In this document: piece by piece, positions 1 through 11,410 of the stretch
Layout: every line of letters starts with the position of its first letter
Numbering within the stretch: position 1 is the first letter of the stretch
Assembly: GCA_004123355.1 (NCBI GenBank)
Contig: SCHM01000003.1
Span: forward strand, 6,715,058 to 6,779,057
Reading direction: 5' to 3'
Source: Amphirosellinia nigrospora
Taxonomy: Eukaryota; Ascomycota; Sordariomycetes; Xylariales; Xylariaceae
Length of the DNA stretch: 64,000 bases
Notes under the pieces: generated by a model
The model's database searches: none
What the model saw: the letters and a program-made list of their open reading frames with translations, nothing else
What the model was told of the DNA's origin: nothing
Translations under genes and position numbers: made by a program

Positions 1-269
1 AGCCTGAAGTGTTGGCTGCCTCGGCGTAGTCTACGATCTAATTGTCTTGTTTACCCCTAACAGTGAATTTCGAGAAGCACTCAGGCTACAGACTGAGATT
101 GTTAGTGGACGAAGTAAGACTGTCGAAGGATGAGAAGGTAATATATTACTGCTAGAAAAAGACCTATTTGGATTGGGTCTGTATACAATGATAAATTTAT
201 TGTAGTTCTCTGTTGTATTAAATTTCACTCGTAGTATTTCTGCAAAGGAGCAAAAGTCGAGTAATTAAC

Positions 270-1769
270 TCATAGCTTCGAGAAGACAGTAGCCGCACTT
301 CCGCCCATTTCGATAATCGTGCTCTTATTCCTGACCCAAGCCTCGAGCCCTCTGCGCCGTTTTCGACACCGACACCACTCTGCTTCCACCCGCCGACCGC
401 CATCTCGGCTGGTGATTCGCCCCACGTGTTAACCCAGGTAATGCCAGCTTCTAATCTGGATATGGCCAAGTGACATTGATCAATGTCTCTGCCCACCACG
501 CCCGCTGCTAGGCCTAGCTCGGTGGTGGTTGCACGTTGAATAGCCTCGTCGACTGTATCGTACGTGAGGATTGTCATCACAGGGCCGAAGATTTCCTCCT
601 TCACGATAGTCATGTCGTCCCGACAATCGGTGAATACTGTTGGTTGGACCCAGTACCCTTGCCGTAGATTAGCTGGCAAGTTGGCAGGTTTGCCTGGGCC
701 GCCACATAAAAGTGTCGCCCTATCCTCTTCGATACCGCGACGGATATACTCAACAACCTTTGCATGGTGTACCTTGCTATTCAAAGGCCCGAAGTTTGTG
801 GCCATGTCAGAAAGGTCGCCCGCACGGACGAATGGGATTTTCTCCAGGAGTACCTTTTCAAAATCCTTCTTCATAGCAACGGGGATGAAGACTCGTGTGC
901 CATTCGTGCACACCTGACCTGTGCTAAAGAAGTTCGCCATCATGGCTACATCGACGGCTTGGTCGACGGCCGCGTCCGGGAGAACGACTAAAGGGCTTTT
1001 CCCGCCTAGTTCCATGGTCACATATTTCATACCACCAGCGGCCGAACCGGCAACCTTCTTCCCCGTAGCGACTTGCCCTGTGAAGCTGACCTTCGCAATT
1101 GTGGGATGCGCTGTCAATTGCGCGCCTACTTCGCCCGCACCATATATGACGTTGAAGACGCCGTCTGGTAGCCCTGCTTCACGGTATATCTCGGCTAAGT
1201 ACTGCGCGTGCAGCGGTGTGAACTCACTCGGTTTATAGACCATGCAGTTCCCAGCAGCCAAACACGGTGCCGATTTCCAAAGCGCAATCTGGATGGGATA
1301 GTTCCACGCCCCAATACCAGCACACCCCGAGAGGTTCCTTGGAAGTGTAAACCATAGCGGAGGGTCGTAGCCGAAATGACTCTCCGTTCAAGCCTCCGCT
1401 GGCTACCAAATTCGCGAAGTACTCCAGCACATCCGCCCCTGTTATGATATCCACAGTCGAAGTCTCCGAGAATGGCTTGCCCGTATCAAGGGTTTCAATT
1501 TGCGCAAGTTCATCATTGCGTTGCCGTAGTAATGAGACTGCGCGTTGCAGTATCCGGGCACGCTCTACCGGTGGCGTGGCAGACCATGATGGGAAAGCGC
1601 TTTGTGCAGACTCGATAGCAGCGTTTATCGAATCAGATGATGAAGTGTATATCTTCCCCAGAGGCTCTCCGTTGGATGGGTTCACAGTTTCAAAGTAACT
1701 AGATGACTTTGAGGCTGGTTGCGGCTTACCCGCATAGAAGGTATGACGCTCTGCTTCTACTTGAACCAT
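270..1769 (-). CDS. Betaine aldehyde dehydrogenase (frameshifted)
   Basis: NAD(P)-dependent aldehyde dehydrogenase expected to oxidise betaine aldehyde to glycine betaine. The protein shows the ALDH core: KEPLGVC before the GIGAWNYP segment, [10 protein letters not shown] for the catalytic glutamate region, [11 protein letters not shown] around the catalytic cysteine and a C-terminal [14 protein letters not shown] start at the ATG at 1769; the frame stays open upstream only through non-ATG codons. Two breaks are visible: a 2-nt loss in a TG repeat near 1321 and a 1-nt loss near 347. Past the second break the protein ends in the family-typical ATVFSKL at the stop at 270. With 3 nt restored the length is 500 aa, normal for the family. 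It is divergent from a choline dehydrogenase at 3365, which supports the betaine assignment over a generic ALDH. The breaks look like consensus errors. Confidence 0.85.
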
Positions 1770-3364
1770 GTTGACGACTTGAGCCAAATAGATTGGTTGA
1801 GCTATAAGATTTGAAGATTTGGTATGAGCTTGCTGCTGGGTAGGTAGCTAGCGGCACAGTAAATGCGGATAGTGTGATATTTTCTAGCACACTGTCCGGA
1901 TACCGAGGTCTTTTTCGCCGGAGACTAACGTACGCTGACGTATTGTTTATAACGGATATGATAGCTGGAATGGTAGGTGCTAAACGGGCTCACCGCTAAT
2001 AGACCACAGGGATTTGGGATTTGGGAACTAAACTACTGTACCTCGTGACGGAATTCGTGAGCTGGCTGTTACTGTTTTTTTGCTTCAAAAGGATTCTGTT
2101 AGGTAATCTTCGAATGGTCGTCGTACTTATGCCCGCAGCAGTACGAGTGTCATGGTGGCTACGATATGTACGCACTGTCTGTTAGCTAGTGTACGACTAT
2201 TCGTCTTACTGTTAGGTAGATGGGACGGTCCGACGATACTATATCTTATAACTAGAGGCCTAGTGCGCATCCATGAATTTCTCGACGCAACGCTTTTATG
2301 AGAGAGCCCCAGTCGACCATGTGCTATCGTTGACTTAGCCCGATTTTCTTTCTTGCGTTATATTCGGGCCCTGGTAAACTACCCTCCACTGGTGTGTGTA
2401 ATGGAATGGAACTACTGCACTGTCACCAGAGGTGCGGTGTAAAGTGGGCCGGTGAGGCTTTGGACGAGGCAACATACATAATCGGAGTTGGTTCGGGGGC
2501 AGGAGGACTGCGGAATACTAGCCAGCTTGGACAAGCCTTGGATTATTTCTATATAAGCTGGATTTTCACTTAGATGATTCGATTTATTTCTCCTACCATG
2601 GCGCACAATATCGGGCCGATGTAGAACCCTTCAACAGTCAATCTGGGTGCGATAGACGTAGACCGTACGTTTTTTCGCCCTGCTTCGGCGAGGGGTGGGC
2701 CAAAGTCCCTGCATCCAGCTGCACAGGATCTTCGTACTGGTGTGCACTCCAGCACTTATACAAGTTGCGGAGGCCGATGCGGACCACGCTTGGGTATACC
2801 TAGGTAGTTGCTAATCCTAGGCAGTTGACCAGCCCTCTTTGAGGTCCTACACACGGGCACACACAATTATTACACAGTAACCTCCGCCTGGAGAGTGCGC
2901 TTAAAGCTGTTACTGTTGTCGTTACCGGTTGTCGGTGTATCTACATACCTACTTACCTAGGTTAGGTAGTATACAGCAGCAAAGATAAGCATCCCCGGCC
3001 CTTATCGGCTTACGTGGTTCCTGCGTGGTGTAAGCACGACGACTAGTAGAAATGGTGATATGATATGATAGCACCATGTTTAGTCTGCTGCTGTGTTACT
3101 CGTACGTATGCACCTGTCTCGTTGACCGGGGCGAATCTAGCATGTGGTAAAGCTAGTCAGATGCTGCAGTAGTCTAGGGGATACATTAGGTGGTGTAGTG
3201 TAAACTATCTTGTATCGGCCTTGGCGAAGGATCTGAAATCAGAATTCTTTGACAGGAAGGCTGACTGCCCTGTCCTTATAAACTCTATTGCGCTGGCCTG
3301 GCATTGGTTATTCGCCCTAACCAAACAATCAAACTTTATTGTATAACACGATTCTTGAACCAAA
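1770..3364. promoter_or_regulatory. Shared divergent promoter region BADH/CHDH
   Basis: A 1.6-kb interval lies between the divergent ATGs. A TATAAA at 3277-3282, about 85 nt before the choline dehydrogenase ATG, is a plausible core promoter element. CCTAGGTA-type palindromic repeats occur near 2800-2825 and 2945-2970, and a 10-bp-stem hairpin lies near 1868-1898. Short open frames on the minus strand at 2412-2755 have no recognisable domain. Shared regulation of the two genes is an inference from the layout. Confidence 0.5.
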
Positions 3365-5078
3365 ATGACAACCACCCAGCTTCCCATCGCGGATACTGAC
3401 AAGTATGACTATGTCATTGCCGGTGGCGGTACCGCCGGTTGTGTCGTGGCGGCGAGGTTAGCGGAAAAACTCCCGCACAAGAGAGTCCTCTTGATCGAGG
3501 CCGGCCCTAGCGATTATATGGATGACCGTGTCCTCGACCTCCGACAATGGTTGCAATTGCTCGGCGGCGAGTTAGACTATGACTATGGCACAACTGAACA
3601 GCCAATGGGTAAGTGACCTTTCCTAGCCACATAACTAGCAAGCCCTTACGGGATGTACTAGGCAACTCGTACATTCGACACTCACGAGCCAAGGTCCTTG
3701 GAGGGTGCTCATCACACAACACGTTGATCTCCTTCAAGCCGTTTCAATACGACATGGACATTTGGCAGTCACTTGGAGCAAAAGGCTGGACTTTTCCAGC
3801 ATTTATGAAGTCGGTAAGCAGGTTGAGGAACACCATCCAGCCGGTTCACGCGAGGCACAGAAATCAAATTTGCAAGGACTGGGTCGAGTCGTGTAGCACG
3901 GCGTTGGATATTCCAGTAATTGACAACTTCAATAAACAAATTGAGGAAACTGGAGCGCTTAAAACAGGAGTCGGGTTCTTCTCCGTCAGCTACAATCCGG
4001 ATGATGGCAGACGATCTAGTGCATCTGTGGCTTATATCCACCCTATTCTCCGAGGTGAAGAGAAGCGACCGAATTTGACTATTTTGACACACGCTTGGGT
4101 GTCGAAAATTAATGTGAGCGGTGACGAGGTCAGCAGCTTGAACATTACTCTTCAAGATGGTTCGTCACGCGCCGTCAAGGCCAAGTCTGAGACGATCCTT
4201 TGCGCTGGAGCTGTTGACACGCCTCGCTTGATGTTGCTTTCGGGGCTGGGCCCCAAGGAGCAGCTGACTGCCCTAGGCATTCCTGTCGTCCGTGATATTC
4301 CGGGCGTAGGTGAGAACTTACAAGACCACCCTGAAAGCATCATCATGTGGCAGCTGAACAAGCCGGTACCACAAAACCAGACAACAATGGACTCCGACGC
4401 CGGGATCTTTTTGCGTCGCGAGGCTCCTGGAGCGGGCGCCAATAAGTCGACGGCAAACCCGCATGGGCTTTCGGATGGTGACATTGCAGATGTCATGATG
4501 CACTGCTATCAAATCCCTTTACTCTCAATACTCTTCGCCTTGGATACCCGGATATTCCAGACGGATATGCCTTCTGCATGACACCCAACATTCCACGGCC
4601 AAGGTCTCGAGGGCGACTGTACCTCACCTCTGCTGATCCGAAAGTCAAGCCGGCTCTTGACTTCCGATACTTCACTGACCCCGAAGGTTATGATGCCGCC
4701 ACGCTTGTATACGGAATGCGAGCAGCCCGCAAGGTTGCTGAGCAGGCTCCATTCAAGGACTGGATCGTCAAAGAGATTGCGCCAGGCCCAAATATCCAGT
4801 CTGACGAAGATCTAAGCCACTACGCACGCAAAGTGGCCCATACTGTTTACCATCCATGTGGAACAACCCGAATGGGCGACACAAATACGGATGAGTTGGC
4901 TGTGGTCAACGAGAGACTGAAGGTCCGCGGCCTCAAAAACCTGCGCATTGTCGATGCTGGAATATTCCCAACAATACCATCAATCAACCCGATGGTGACG
5001 GTTCTGGGTTGCGCCGAACGTGCGGTTGACTTAATTCTTGAGGAGTTGGAACCATTAAAAGAGAAGGCTCGTCTATAA
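3365..5078 (+). CDS. Choline dehydrogenase, GMC oxidoreductase
   Basis: FAD-dependent GMC-family oxidoreductase, expected to oxidise choline to betaine aldehyde. The N-terminus carries the dinucleotide-binding motif [16 protein letters not shown] (residues about 18-33). GMC signature 1 ([11 protein letters not shown]) and signature 2 ([15 protein letters not shown]) follow. The C-terminal active site shows HPCGTTRMG with the catalytic histidine and NPMVTVLG with the partner asparagine. One intron lies at 3609-3661 (GTAAGT...TAG), joining ATG G to GC AAC. A 1-nt loss in a C run near 4514 breaks the frame; downstream the conserved [20 protein letters not shown] reading resumes in another frame. 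Restored length is 553 aa, normal for the family. Divergent pairing with the aldehyde dehydrogenase on the other strand makes choline the likeliest substrate, but GMC specificity cannot be read from sequence alone. Confidence 0.85.
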
Positions 5079-5517
5079 GGGCATTTTGTAGTAATCGTGC
5101 GTTAATGAGAGGAAAATTACGATTGCCGTCTCTGGTTCTGGAAGTTTTGTGAAAAAGGACGTTTAGTCGAGCTTCATGATTGAATAATGACAGACGATTA
5201 ATCTACCTAACCTAATTCAGACTAGAAGTATGCGATAAATGGCTCCATTTAAAGAGCCAAATGTGGCTTGATAGATGTTGAATGAGCTAACCTATAATAG
5301 TAGGCGGTCTAGCACTACCAAAGGCGGTCAAGCTTAATCTGGCCTGGCTCTGGTCTAAACCCGGCAGATCCCCGCCAACCCATAACTTTTTTTTGCACTA
5401 TCTGCGGTACCGTTCAGATGGGTCCATCAACCAAACTAGATATACGTTGATCAAATTCGCAACTCAAGTCGTTTCAGCTCACCGGACCATCGCTGAGCTG
5501 CCTTACATCCCCATTCA
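5079..5517. other. Intergenic, CHDH 3' flank and DBP4 promoter
   Basis: A 439-bp gap between two same-strand genes. I see no domain-bearing frame and no clear repeat; the CHDH terminator and DBP4 promoter must lie here. A T7 run precedes the DBP4 start by about 125 nt. Confidence 0.5.
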
Positions 5518-7918
5518 ATGCCGTCTCGCCCCGATAGGCGCCGGCCGCACCAAAAGCCGAAGCAAGATGCCAAATCGCTGAAGAGAAAACGCGAGGAGGT
5601 CTCGCTCGATCAGCTCCAGGACGCTGTCGAACAGTTCGACTTTAAGACTGCCGATACGACCAAGTTCTCCGACCTCCCTCTTTCTTCTCCAACCGCCTCG
5701 GGAATTGAAGCCTCGCATTTCCAATCCCCTACAGATATCCAGGCCCGCGCAATCCCAGCCGCTTTGAAGGGTCACGACATTCTGGGTGCCGCAAAGACTG
5801 GCAGTGGAAAGACACTTGCATTTCTGGTCCCTGTGCTCGAGAAACTATACCGCGCCCGCTGGACTGAATACGATGGTTTAGGCGCTTTGATAATCTCGCC
5901 TACGCGCGAACTCGCAGTACAGACATTTCAAGTGCTGACCAAGATTGGGAGGTTTCACGCATTTTCTGCCGGTCTAGTCATAGGCGGCAAAAGCTTGAAG
6001 GAGGAAGCAGAACGTCTGGGCCGCATGTCCATATTAGTATGTACGCCGGGACGGATGCTCCAGCATCTCGACTCTACCTCAGGCCTTCAAGTCGATAATC
6101 TCCAAATACTCGTGCTTGACGAGGCAGACCGAATCATGGACATGGGATTCAAGTCTGCTGTCGACGCCTTAGTCGAGCACCTGCCGAAAGAACGCCAAAC
6201 CTTGCTCTTTTCAGCTACACAGTCACGAAAAGTGTCCGATCTCTCAAGATTAAGTCTAAAAGACCCGGAGTACATCGCAGTACACGAAAGCGCCGCGGCT
6301 TCTACGCCGGAATCACTGCAGCAACATTACCTCGTCACTCCACTGGCGTCCAAGTTAAATACGTTGTATGGATTCATAAAAGCAAATTTAAAAAGCAAGA
6401 TCTTAGTTTTCTTCTCCTCGGGGAAGCAAGTAAGATTTGCTTTTGAGACGATGAGACACCTTCGGCCGGGCGTACCACTTTACCACTTGCTAGGGGCCCA
6501 GAAACAAGCGCAGAGAATGCAAATCACATCCAGCTATGCTGCATCGAAGCAAGCGTGCCTTTTCGCCACCGACGTGGTTGCCAGAGGAGTGGATTTCCCT
6601 TCAGTAGACTGGGTAGTTCAGGTGGATGCGCCCGAAGATGTTGACACATACATTCATAGGGTTGGTCGCACCGCCCGTTTCAATAAAGATGGCAAGGCTG
6701 TCCTCTTCCTAGATCCTAGCGAGGAGGAGGGCATGCTGAAACGCCTCGAGTATAAGAAGATCCCTATCAAAAGAGTCAACGTGCGAGAGAATAAGAAACA
6801 AGCCATCGACGAGTCAATTCAGAGCATGATCTTTAAGGATCCAGCCTTAAAATATTTAGCATCAAAAGCGTTTATCTCGTACGTTAGGTCGATACATCTT
6901 CAGCGCGATAAAGAAATATTTAATTTGAAGTCGCTCGACCTAGAAGCGTACGCCGCCTCTTTAGGTTTGCCAGGAGCGCCCATCATTAACTTTGGCAAAG
7001 GAGAAGACATTAAGAAGCTAAAGAACATGTCACGCGCTGCTCTCTCCGATTCAGACTCTGAATTTGATCCTGAGAAGAAGAAGCGGAAGGTTCGGACGAA
7101 AACGGACAAGATGTTTGAGCGAACCAACCAGGACGTGCTCACTGACCATTACACCAAATTGATAGGCGACACTACAGATAAGGCGGCGGAGGATAGCGAG
7201 GATGATTTCTTAGCGGTGAAAAGAGTTATTGAAGGTGATGACTTGGATGCGGTGGCAGACGTTAAAGCGATATTGCCATCGGGAACTAAGATCATACAAG
7301 GCCTTGGCGGCGAGGAACCATTTATAGTGGACTCAAAGAGGAGGGAGAAGATGTTAAAATCGAAAAAGCAGATGCTTAAGTTCAAGGGTAAGGGTGACCA
7401 CATCGTGTTCGATGACGAAGGTACTGCACACCACCATACCGGATCCAGGGCGAGGAGGACTTCAAGCGCGACGGCTCAGCCGAGGCGCAACGGCAGAAGT
7501 TCGTCGAGGGTGAGACAGCCAAAGTCAAAGAGGCGGATATTAGTGATAAGGCACTGGCCAAGGAGAAGCGTCGGGAGAAGAAAGAGAAGCGCAAGGCTCG
7601 CGAAGCCATGGAGGACGGTATGGCGCCAGCAGCTGCTTCTATGCCTCGACTGGAGACACCCGATGATGGCAACGATCCGCTTGCGTTTTTGGCCTCTCTC
7701 CCTGTTGCCGGTGGGGTGCACGACGAGGGTAGCGACTCTGCTAGAGAGGATGAACTCGAACGCCCAAGAAAGAAGGCTAAGAAATGGTTCGAAGACGACT
7801 CGGATGATGAGAAGAGGACAAAGGGCAAAGGGGCAAGGGCAAGGTTATCGAGATCACAGAGGACCCAGATACCCTGGAAGATTACGAGGCGCTGGCTACA
7901 GGACTATTGGACGATTAA
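5518..7918 (+). CDS. DBP4: ATP-dependent DEAD-box RNA helicase DBP4
   Basis: Nucleolar RNA helicase of the Dbp4/DDX10 type, acting in 18S rRNA processing and U14 snoRNA release. Motifs in order: Q motif [11 protein letters not shown] (about 70-80), Walker [10 protein letters not shown] (91-99), [16 protein letters not shown] (about 201), SAT (about 233), [11 protein letters not shown] and HRVGRTAR (about 379). A lysine- and acid-rich tail follows, as in the family. Two frameshifts break the tail, near 7430 and within the G/A-rich run at 7820-7842. The three frames together give the expected conserved end ([19 protein letters not shown], then [13 protein letters not shown] and a stop at 7918). 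With two bases restored the length is 800 aa. The gene is essential in yeast, so the breaks are more likely sequence errors than mutations. No intron is needed. Confidence 0.9.
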
Positions 7919-8468
7919 TATATACCAGCTCCTTTTAGAGATAATTCAGTCAAGTGTTTTGACAACGTTGAGTTCCCACTCACTGGGTCCCATGGCTTCA
8001 AAACATTAATCGAGGTCTATTGTTGACTGATAACTAAACATAGGAGCCGCGTTGGCATTCAAATATGCGAAGCACTAGTAGTATCTAGGGATACGATGTA
8101 GTCATCGAGATTGTCGAAGGGATACGGACGCAACAAGCCTGCGAAATCATGATATGAACAAGCTATATTTAAAGCGTTTGGTGGTATTGCACTCCTAGAC
8201 GCCAGTTCCCCATTCGCCGACCCTCCCTTGGACCTCGTGATCTTTCCTTCCGGCTCTCGTCTGCATTATCCGTTTGCTATATAATAAGAATCCCTTACAA
8301 CGCCAATGGAGCCCCGTCTCCAAGTCTGGACTGCCTCGTTTCCGACTCCTTGCTCTGAACATGAACGCCACTCTATATATAGAGTTGGTACTGGGCTTCC
8401 TGCGATGGACAGGTCATCTGGGTATACCCGTTTCGACAGTTGAATTGCTACCCGTAGCACAAGACGAC
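7919..8468. other. Convergent 3' intergenic region
   Basis: A 550-bp gap between the convergent stops of DBP4 and the SUN-domain gene. It should hold both 3' UTRs. Short frames here carry no recognisable domain, and I see nothing else. Confidence 0.5.
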
Positions 8469-11410
8469 TTAGAACCAAAATCGCCGATCCCGGTTCTGGA
8501 GAGCTGGCGGGTCATCCGGTCGCTCTACAACTTCTCCGTACACCCTCAATCGGTAAAAACAGGTATGATCTGCGCCGTAATTGTTGATGGCCCTGATGAC
8601 GATTTGATCTGTGATGGCGCGCATCCTTGACAGCTCATCGCTGATCTTGAACACTTGAGTTCCGTCACCAGTTGTGCGGTTCTCGTAGGTAAAGTGCCCT
8701 ATCTTCACATATCCTTCATTGAGAACCTCTTCCTTCCGTAGGCCTGGAAATTGCTTGTCGGAGAAAACCTGCACTTCGCCACGGAGCGTTATCTCCTCAA
8801 TGTAAGCCCAGAGCTCAATCTCTCTCGGCATCGCACCCGGATCGAGCGTGGCCCCAGGGAGGATGTGCTCTACGACAAGATGTTGTGGGATGACATTACG
8901 GCTGATTAGTACAGAAATATTATTAGTGCCTTGACCAAATCCCTTACGGTCGGGCCCGGCGCAAAAGCATTCGCCCTCTTGAGTCCAAGGGGAGAGGGCG
9001 GCACTGGGTGGTTGTGTTTTATAACCGTCTCTGTCGAGCCATTTCTTTGATTTGAAGAAATCTTTAGGCATTTTCCACGTGGGTGAAGTCAAGTCGGGAT
9101 CAATAGTGGCACCGCCACCGAATGCGAAGAAATTCACCTGGTTGGCCAGCACATCATTTGAATGGCCGTTGATGGCACCTTGTGCAACTGCATCAAGTTT
9201 CGCATTCTTTATCGCCTGCGAGATCAGAGAGTTGACGGTTTTCGTGATTTCGTCCATGGATATATTGTCTATTGAGCTGATTTCGTCTCGAAGCTCAGAC
9301 ATCCTTTGGGTAATGTCCTCAATTCGGTCTTGTAGTCCCGTGCATTCTTTTTAATTTCATCATTGTAATTCGCGATTTCCTCCTGGAACAACTTCATAAA
9401 ATCATCTCTCGTCAATGCTGTCCCCGTTGAAGCCTTCTCCAGAGCCTGGTTATTTTGCTTAAGCCATGAGTCCCAGGTTTGAGAGATCTTCTTTTGAACG
9501 ATAGCCTCCATGTTCTTTAACGACGTCCCTACCCCTGAGCCGGCATCTTGGATTCGAGACTTAATTGCAAGCCAATGATCTTCAGATATGTTTCCTTTTT
9601 TAGGCTGAGAATGCTGTCGTCCTTCGCGATCAACTCTCTCAAAGCATGCCAGAAATCTTCTGGAATCTTCAACTTCCCGTCCTTCCCCTGTACCCATACT
9701 GATCCTGGTATCCATTTTTTAACCTCCGTCGCAAGTTTGTCAGAGTCGACATCACTATCATCTGCGGGCCCTGGGCGACTGGGGCTGCCAAGGCTATTAT
9801 TGATATTGTCATAAGGAATGGGCTGTATATCTGGAATTTCTGGTAATAGATTTGTTATTGTTTCCCACATCTTGCCGATACTGAAACTTGGTAGGTTGGA
9901 GCTCGTGCGAGGAGCTCTGTCAATGTCGTCTAGGTCGCCTGGTACAGCGGGGAGTGCGAACCAGAGTGCTGAGGCGAATATCACAAACCAAAGTAACGAT
10001 TTTAGGACAAAATCTGGCGACCATGTCGATGGCTGATTCGGTGGGTTTTGTGGAATTGGCGGTGTTTTCGTTGGTGGTGGTGATTTGGGCTCTGGTGACT
10101 TTGTCCCGTTTACCGAAACTGGCGGCGTTATTTCTTGGGGAGGCGTACTTGGGTAGAGTGGCGGGAGACTTTCATTACCATCTGTGTCGTCGGAATCTGT
10201 TTCGTCGGAATCTGTTTCACTAGAATCCCCCACACTAGAGTTCGAAGGGGTGTTCTTCGGGTCAAGCAGCTCGCTCGTAGTGTGCTGTACTTTTGGACTA
10301 GCTTTCGGGCTCAAGGTAGGTTGCCCCACTGGGTCAAGTTTGTCTGACGTTGGCTCAATTGGGGGGAGATATAACCGGTTGAAGATTGACTTCCCAAGGT
10401 AGGCGGCACTGGATCTGCTTTTCCTGAACAGTGGGCTTCATATCAGGGGTGGGTTGGTTCACAGAATGCTCCTTCGTAGCGGGCTGTATGCTGGGGTCGG
10501 GTTGGGTTGTGGGTTGTACGTTGCCCGTGCCAAATAACCCCTTCAGCCACGTTCCTGTTGTCTGTTTTGGTGCGGATGGCTCTGGGCCCTGGGCCGTGTT
10601 GAGAGGTCTGCCAAAACCGTCTACTTTTGGACCGGGAGTCTGGAGTGCCGCGTTGGTGAATAATCCAGTCTCCATGTTGAAACTTCTTGAAGTATTAGGA
10701 CGTATTGGTGATATTGGCCCATTTGAGCCCGCTCCCGTAGGCATTCCGTAAAACGGTATATATTCAGAAGATGGCATGATAGGTTGGTTGATTGTAATGT
10801 GGCCATTTGGATTATCGGAAGGTAATACTGTCCGCGCATATGGGGGTCTTCGGTGTTGGCCTTCGTACTCTTCTTTAAAGGGGAGATCATTCGGGTCGTA
10901 CTTAGGAACATGAGGAGTCACGTCAGGGTAGAATGCGTAATCATCTGAAGAGTCAGAACCAGCCTCAGAAGGCTCAAAGTGTTCCGAAGGTTTAACGCCA
11001 GGCATAGATCCTGAGTGGCCAGACGAACTGGAGGAGCTGGAAGGACCAGGGGGTCGAGTTGATCCTCATTTTGCGGCTGAGACGAGTTGATTGAGTTATG
11101 AGTGACCGGGCTTTTTTTTCTTGTGTCCTTGGTGCTCCTCCTCTTCCAGCTCCTTATGACTCTTGTTGATGACCTTCTTCAGGTTGCTGTTCATTCCGTA
11201 CTTCTTGCCAGCCTTGCCCTTCAGAGCGCTTTCCCATTTTTGGTCATCAGATTGTTCTTTAGCAGTACCCTTGTTTGACTTATGACCTTTTTTGGACTCC
11301 GCGGTAGCACTGATGAGCGTGTTAATGCCGTAAGATCCGTCATAAATGGGAAATAAACCAGGTAGATCCGGACCAGGTTCCAGCCCCTTCTTCTTGGTTT
11401 TAGGAGGCAT
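8469..11410 (-). CDS. SUN-domain (Sad1/UNC-84-like) nuclear envelope protein
   Basis: Inner-nuclear-membrane protein of the LINC complex type. The start is the ATG at 11410 (MPPKTKKKG); the same frame is open for only two more codons. A long low-complexity, Pro/Ser/acidic nucleoplasmic region is followed by one membrane helix (SLLWFVIFASALWFALPAV, about residue 470). A coiled-coil lumenal stretch comes next, then a C-terminal SUN domain (about 760-970). The SUN domain shows ALSPW, a cysteine-containing GECFCAGP, VVEHILPGATLDPGA, GYVKIGHFTYE and FYRLRVYGE. Five indels are inferred: a T8 run at 11112-11119, a G5 run at 11049-11053, a G6 run at 10361-10366, a T6 run at 9596-9601, and near 9323. 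Correcting them gives 980 aa. No intron was needed. The SUN domain call is firm; orthology to a named gene is not. Confidence 0.85.

Noticed and set aside
270-1769. BADH as a true pseudogene
   Set aside because: Conservation is uniform on both sides of the two breaks, and similar breaks occur in essential genes across the window.
2412-2755. Two minus-strand frames in the BADH/CHDH promoter
   Set aside because: Short, overlapping in different frames, no domain or natural composition.
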